A stretch of 34,960 bases of DNA, taken from an uncultured Clostridia bacterium. Lineage in GTDB: Bacteria; Bacillota; Clostridia; Christensenellales; Borkfalkiaceae. The translations under genes and the position numbers were made by a program. The notes beneath the pieces were generated by a model. That model did not search any database. It was not told the DNA's origin and worked only from the letters and a program-made list of their open reading frames with translations. Positions 33,201 to 34,960 of this stretch are shown piece after piece. The first letter of the stretch is position 1. Every line of letters begins with the position of its first letter. The stretch lies in NCBI GenBank assembly GCA_947630245.1, contig CANRGR010000009.1, forward strand, positions 1 to 34,960, in the 5' to 3' direction.

Positions 33201-33842
33201 TCAATTCTCCTTTGCCTTCACGCTGTCGGCGATCGTGACGATGCTGCCTCTGGGACCGGGGATCGCGCCCTTGATGAGGATCGCATTCCGCGCGACGTCC
33301 ACTTTCACGACTTCGAGATTCTGGATCGTGACGTTCTCTACGCCCCAATGTCCCGCGAGGTGCTTGTGCTTGAAAACGCGGGAGGGATCGCTGATCGACC
33401 CCATCGAACCGGGCTCTCTGTGGACGGGACCGACGCCGTGCGTTTCCTTCAAACGCTGCTGGTTCCATTTCTTGATGACGCCCGTGTATCCGTGTCCCTT
33501 GCTCACGCCCGCGACGTCCACTTTGTCGCCTGCCGCAAAGACGTCCGCTTTGACAAAGTCGCCGACTTTGTAGCGATCCACTGCGTCGAGACGGACTTCT
33601 TTGAGCACTTTGCAGGGCTTGACGCCCGCCTTCTTGAACTGCCCGAGTTCGGGCTTGTTCAGCGATTTCTCGCTCGTCTCCGAGAACCCGAGTTTGAGCG
33701 CGGTGTAACCGTCCGATTCCTTCGTCTTGATCTGCACGACGGGGCAGGGACCTGCCTCGACGACCGTGACGGGGATGACCTTCCCGTCCTCCGCAAACAG
33801 CTGGGTCATACCCGCTTTGCGTCCGATGATTGCTTTATTCAT
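33201..33842 (-). CDS. rplC: 50S ribosomal protein L3
   Basis: A 213-residue L3, an assembly-initiating protein. It starts [20 protein letters not shown] and contains the [13 protein letters not shown] and [20 protein letters not shown] segments. The ATG follows GAGAGGAGTGAACTTTATCC. The spacer before it (33843-33914) has one short hairpin (33881-33901) but no U-run. Confidence 0.97.
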   Translation of the reverse strand: MNKAIIGRKAGMTQLFAEDGKVIPVTVVEAGPCPVVQIKTKESDGYTALKLGFSETSEKSLNKPELGQFKKAGVKPCKVLKEVRLDAVDRYKVGDFVKADVFAAGDKVDVAGVSKGHGYTGVIKKWNQQRLKETHGVGPVHREPGSMGSISDPSRVFKHKHLAGHWGVENVTIQNLEVVKVDVARNAILIKGAIPGPRGSIVTIADSVKAKEN

Positions 33843-33914
33843 GGATAAAGTTCACTCCTCTCAATATTTTTTTATTTGTGAAAACCGCTCTTCGCAGTTT
33901 TTCCACGTCGTTTT

Positions 33915-34217
33915 TTAGCCCAGCTTTACCTTGATGTCCACGCCTGCGGGCAGGTGAATGGAATCGAGCAGTTTCGCATTGGGGGAATAGATGTCGATGA
34001 TGCGCTTATGGGTGCGCAGTTCGAACTGTTCGCGGGAATCCTTGTCTTTGTGCGGGCTGCGAAGGATTGTGACGATCTCGCGTTCGGTGGGAAGCGGAAT
34101 GGGACCGGAGATCTTCGCTCCGCCCTTCTGCATCGTTTCGACAATCCTGCTCGCCGCCTGATCCACGAGTTCGTGATCGTAAGCGGACAACTTGATTCTG
34201 ATCTTCTGACTTGCCAT
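33915..34217 (-). CDS. rpsJ: 30S ribosomal protein S10
   Basis: A 100-residue S10 (also NusE, an antitermination partner of NusB). It starts [20 protein letters not shown] and contains the [20 protein letters not shown] signature. It is the first gene of the superoperon; ATG 34217 follows AAAAAGGAGTAAGAA. Confidence 0.97.
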   Translation of the reverse strand: MASQKIRIKLSAYDHELVDQAASRIVETMQKGGAKISGPIPLPTEREIVTILRSPHKDKDSREQFELRTHKRIIDIYSPNAKLLDSIHLPAGVDIKVKLG

Positions 34218-34233
34218 TTCTTCTTACTCCTTT

Positions 34234-34261
34234 TTTATACTAACTGTTTGTTCCGTGTCAA
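34234..34261 (-). promoter_or_regulatory. Possible second promoter directly before rpsJ
   Basis: Minus strand TTGACA (34256-34261), 16 bases, TATAAA (34234-34239). The predicted start would fall in the ribosome binding site, so any transcript would have almost no leader. Low confidence; it may be coincidental. Confidence 0.35.
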
Positions 34262-34291
34262 CGCATCCGTGCGTATCGAGGCATTTCAATC

Positions 34292-34320
34292 AAAAAAACA
34301 CAGCGTTTTTGCGGTGTTTT
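34292..34320 (-). terminator. Attenuator-like terminator within the S10 leader
   Basis: Minus strand: a ten-base-pair stem with one mismatch, AAAACACCGC with GCTGTGTTTT, loop of six, running into seven consecutive T. It precedes rpsJ by about 75 bases and lies after the main promoter, so it must be read through for the operon to be expressed. Confidence 0.65.
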
Positions 34321-34459
34321 CTCGCAAAAGCCTCGGTTAGTCGCAGAGGTCGTGCCTCCACACTTGTCAACGGAAATTATCTGCCGAGGGGCTTTCTCGC
34401 CTCGATTTTTCAGTAACTTCCCGTCTCAACCCTATACTGCACAATGACACAGCTTGATT

Positions 34460-34488
34460 ATATTACCATAAAGTCAAGCTTTTGTCAA
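34460..34488 (-). promoter_or_regulatory. Main promoter of the S10 superoperon
   Basis: Minus strand TTGACA (34483-34488), 17 bases, TAATAT (34460-34465) with TGG as extended -10. A TATAAT overlaps at 34457-34462 but with a 20-base gap. The predicted start is near 34453, giving a leader of about 236 bases. Confidence 0.75.
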
Positions 34489-34575
34489 CGGATTATACGG
34501 ATATTTGCAAAAAAATTTCGGCGGATCGCACCTTTTTTGTCCGATTATGGACCGCGACCGCCGCATCTATACGTT

Positions 34576-34960
34576 TTATTGCCGATCGGCGCGCGTTCCG
34601 ATCCGCTCGCCGCATTTTACCTGCGTTTCGAGCCCGCGCGCGGTATTTTCGAGGAACTCTCCGTCGAGTTCCACCCGTCCCGCCCCGAAGAGCAGGATCA
34701 CCGTGGAGCCGCCGAATTCGAATCTCCCCTTCTCCTCGCCGCGGACAAACGACGGCTTGTCCTCGTTCACGATCCGCCCGACGAACATCGCCCCCACTTC
34801 CACCTGCACGACGGAGCCGAAGTTCCCGGTGTTCAGTTCGGTGATCTCGCGGCAGTTCTCGGTAAAGACGCGGCGCTTCGAAAGCGCGGTCGGCTGTACG
34901 GTGTGCAGCTTCCCCTTGATGAAGCGGCGCTCCCCTCTCGTGCCGCCGTCAAAAAAGTGA
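34576..34960 (-). CDS. psd: Phosphatidylserine decarboxylase, C-terminal part, cut by the window edge
   Basis: The last roughly 127 residues of a Psd proenzyme, open at the window edge. It includes ERRFIKGKLHTVQP, GSVVQVEVGAMFVGRIVN and the FEFGGSTVILLF segment. In the family, cleavage before the Ser of GGST produces the pyruvoyl group of the alpha chain, so the catalytic site is intact. The enzyme makes phosphatidylethanolamine from phosphatidylserine at the membrane. The start lies outside the window. It is transcribed toward the S10 leader, whose promoter begins about 90 bases after its stop; no clear terminator separates them. Confidence 0.9.
   Translation of the reverse strand, partial: HFFDGGTRGERRFIKGKLHTVQPTALSKRRVFTENCREITELNTGNFGSVVQVEVGAMFVGRIVNEDKPSFVRGEEKGRFEFGGSTVILLFGAGRVELDGEFLENTARGLETQVKCGERIGTRADRQ

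Larger units (their letters stand above)
34218..34453 (-). promoter_or_regulatory. S10 operon leader with alternating complementary segments
   Basis: About 236 transcribed bases with no gene. In RNA order, four segments can pair in alternation: TCGAGGC (34399-34405), CCTCGG (34384-34389), CCGAGGC (34330-34336) and GCCTCGA (34276-34282). Segments 1:2 and 3:4 form one set, 2:3 the other. A terminator-like hairpin lies between segments 3 and 4, and a hairpin TTTTGCG/CGCAAAA (34307-34329) shares bases with it. This layout resembles transcription attenuation; the ligand (L4 in other bacteria) is inferred. Confidence 0.55.

Overview
The window looks like a chromosomal segment of an uncultured, anaerobic, moderately GC-rich member of the Clostridia/Firmicutes. 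This is inferred from gene content, not from a database search. The supporting signs are the neighbourhood tmcAL (ylbM) / yceD (ylbN) / rpmF with pta-ackA, a large Gram-positive type SRP RNA, zinc-type S14, L32 and L36, a zinc-lid adenylate kinase, strong AGGAGG-like ribosome binding sites, and sigma-A promoters with 17-base spacers and often an extended -10. Rubredoxins, the Pta-AckA pathway and no respiratory genes fit an anaerobic fermenter.

Layout. Bases 1-5250: a flavin reductase fused to two rubredoxins, yceD-rpmF, pta-ackA (all minus strand), and divergent tmcAL. TmcAL uses acetate, which Pta-AckA makes. Bases 5250-11120: a lone secreted family 43 arabinanase-like lipoprotein, two translationally coupled FAD proteins (COG2509 and HI0933/BaiN types), and a membrane-anchored protein with tandem YegP (DUF1508) domains. 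Bases 11120-15590: an apparent operon of a heterodimeric ABC exporter and an Mrp-type P-loop ATPase. Bases 15590-16900: the SRP RNA gene, then a roughly 400-base repeat-rich stretch (three tandem GC hairpins, a long GC hairpin, inverted copies of a TCATTCCGAG-type element), and a small divergent pair encoding a 49-residue zinc-ribbon protein and a Cro/C1-type regulator that share an intergenic region with three TTGTAC sites. Bases 16909-18309: an M18 aminopeptidase.

Bases 18446-34217 hold the full S10-spc-alpha ribosomal superoperon on the minus strand in the classical order: rpsJ rplC rplD rplW rplB rpsS rplV rpsC rplP rpmC rpsQ rplN rplX rplE rpsN rpsH rplF rplR rpsE rpmD rplO secY adk map infA rpmJ rpsM rpsK rpsD rpoA rplQ. 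It has an S10 leader containing an attenuator-like terminator, and a consensus internal promoter with a long structured leader in front of rpsM. The window ends inside a phosphatidylserine decarboxylase gene.

Most of the window is housekeeping. The parts most worth a second look are two promoters that appear to produce leaderless mRNAs (yceD and the HI0933-type flavoprotein), the face-to-face pta/tmcAL promoters, the S10 and alpha-operon leaders, the degenerate-site ABC pair, and the repeat-rich region where a zinc-ribbon gene ends inside a repeat. I did not find a convincing new defence or biosynthetic system. No tRNA, rRNA, CRISPR or transposase gene was seen. Bases 1-106 hold nothing I can name.
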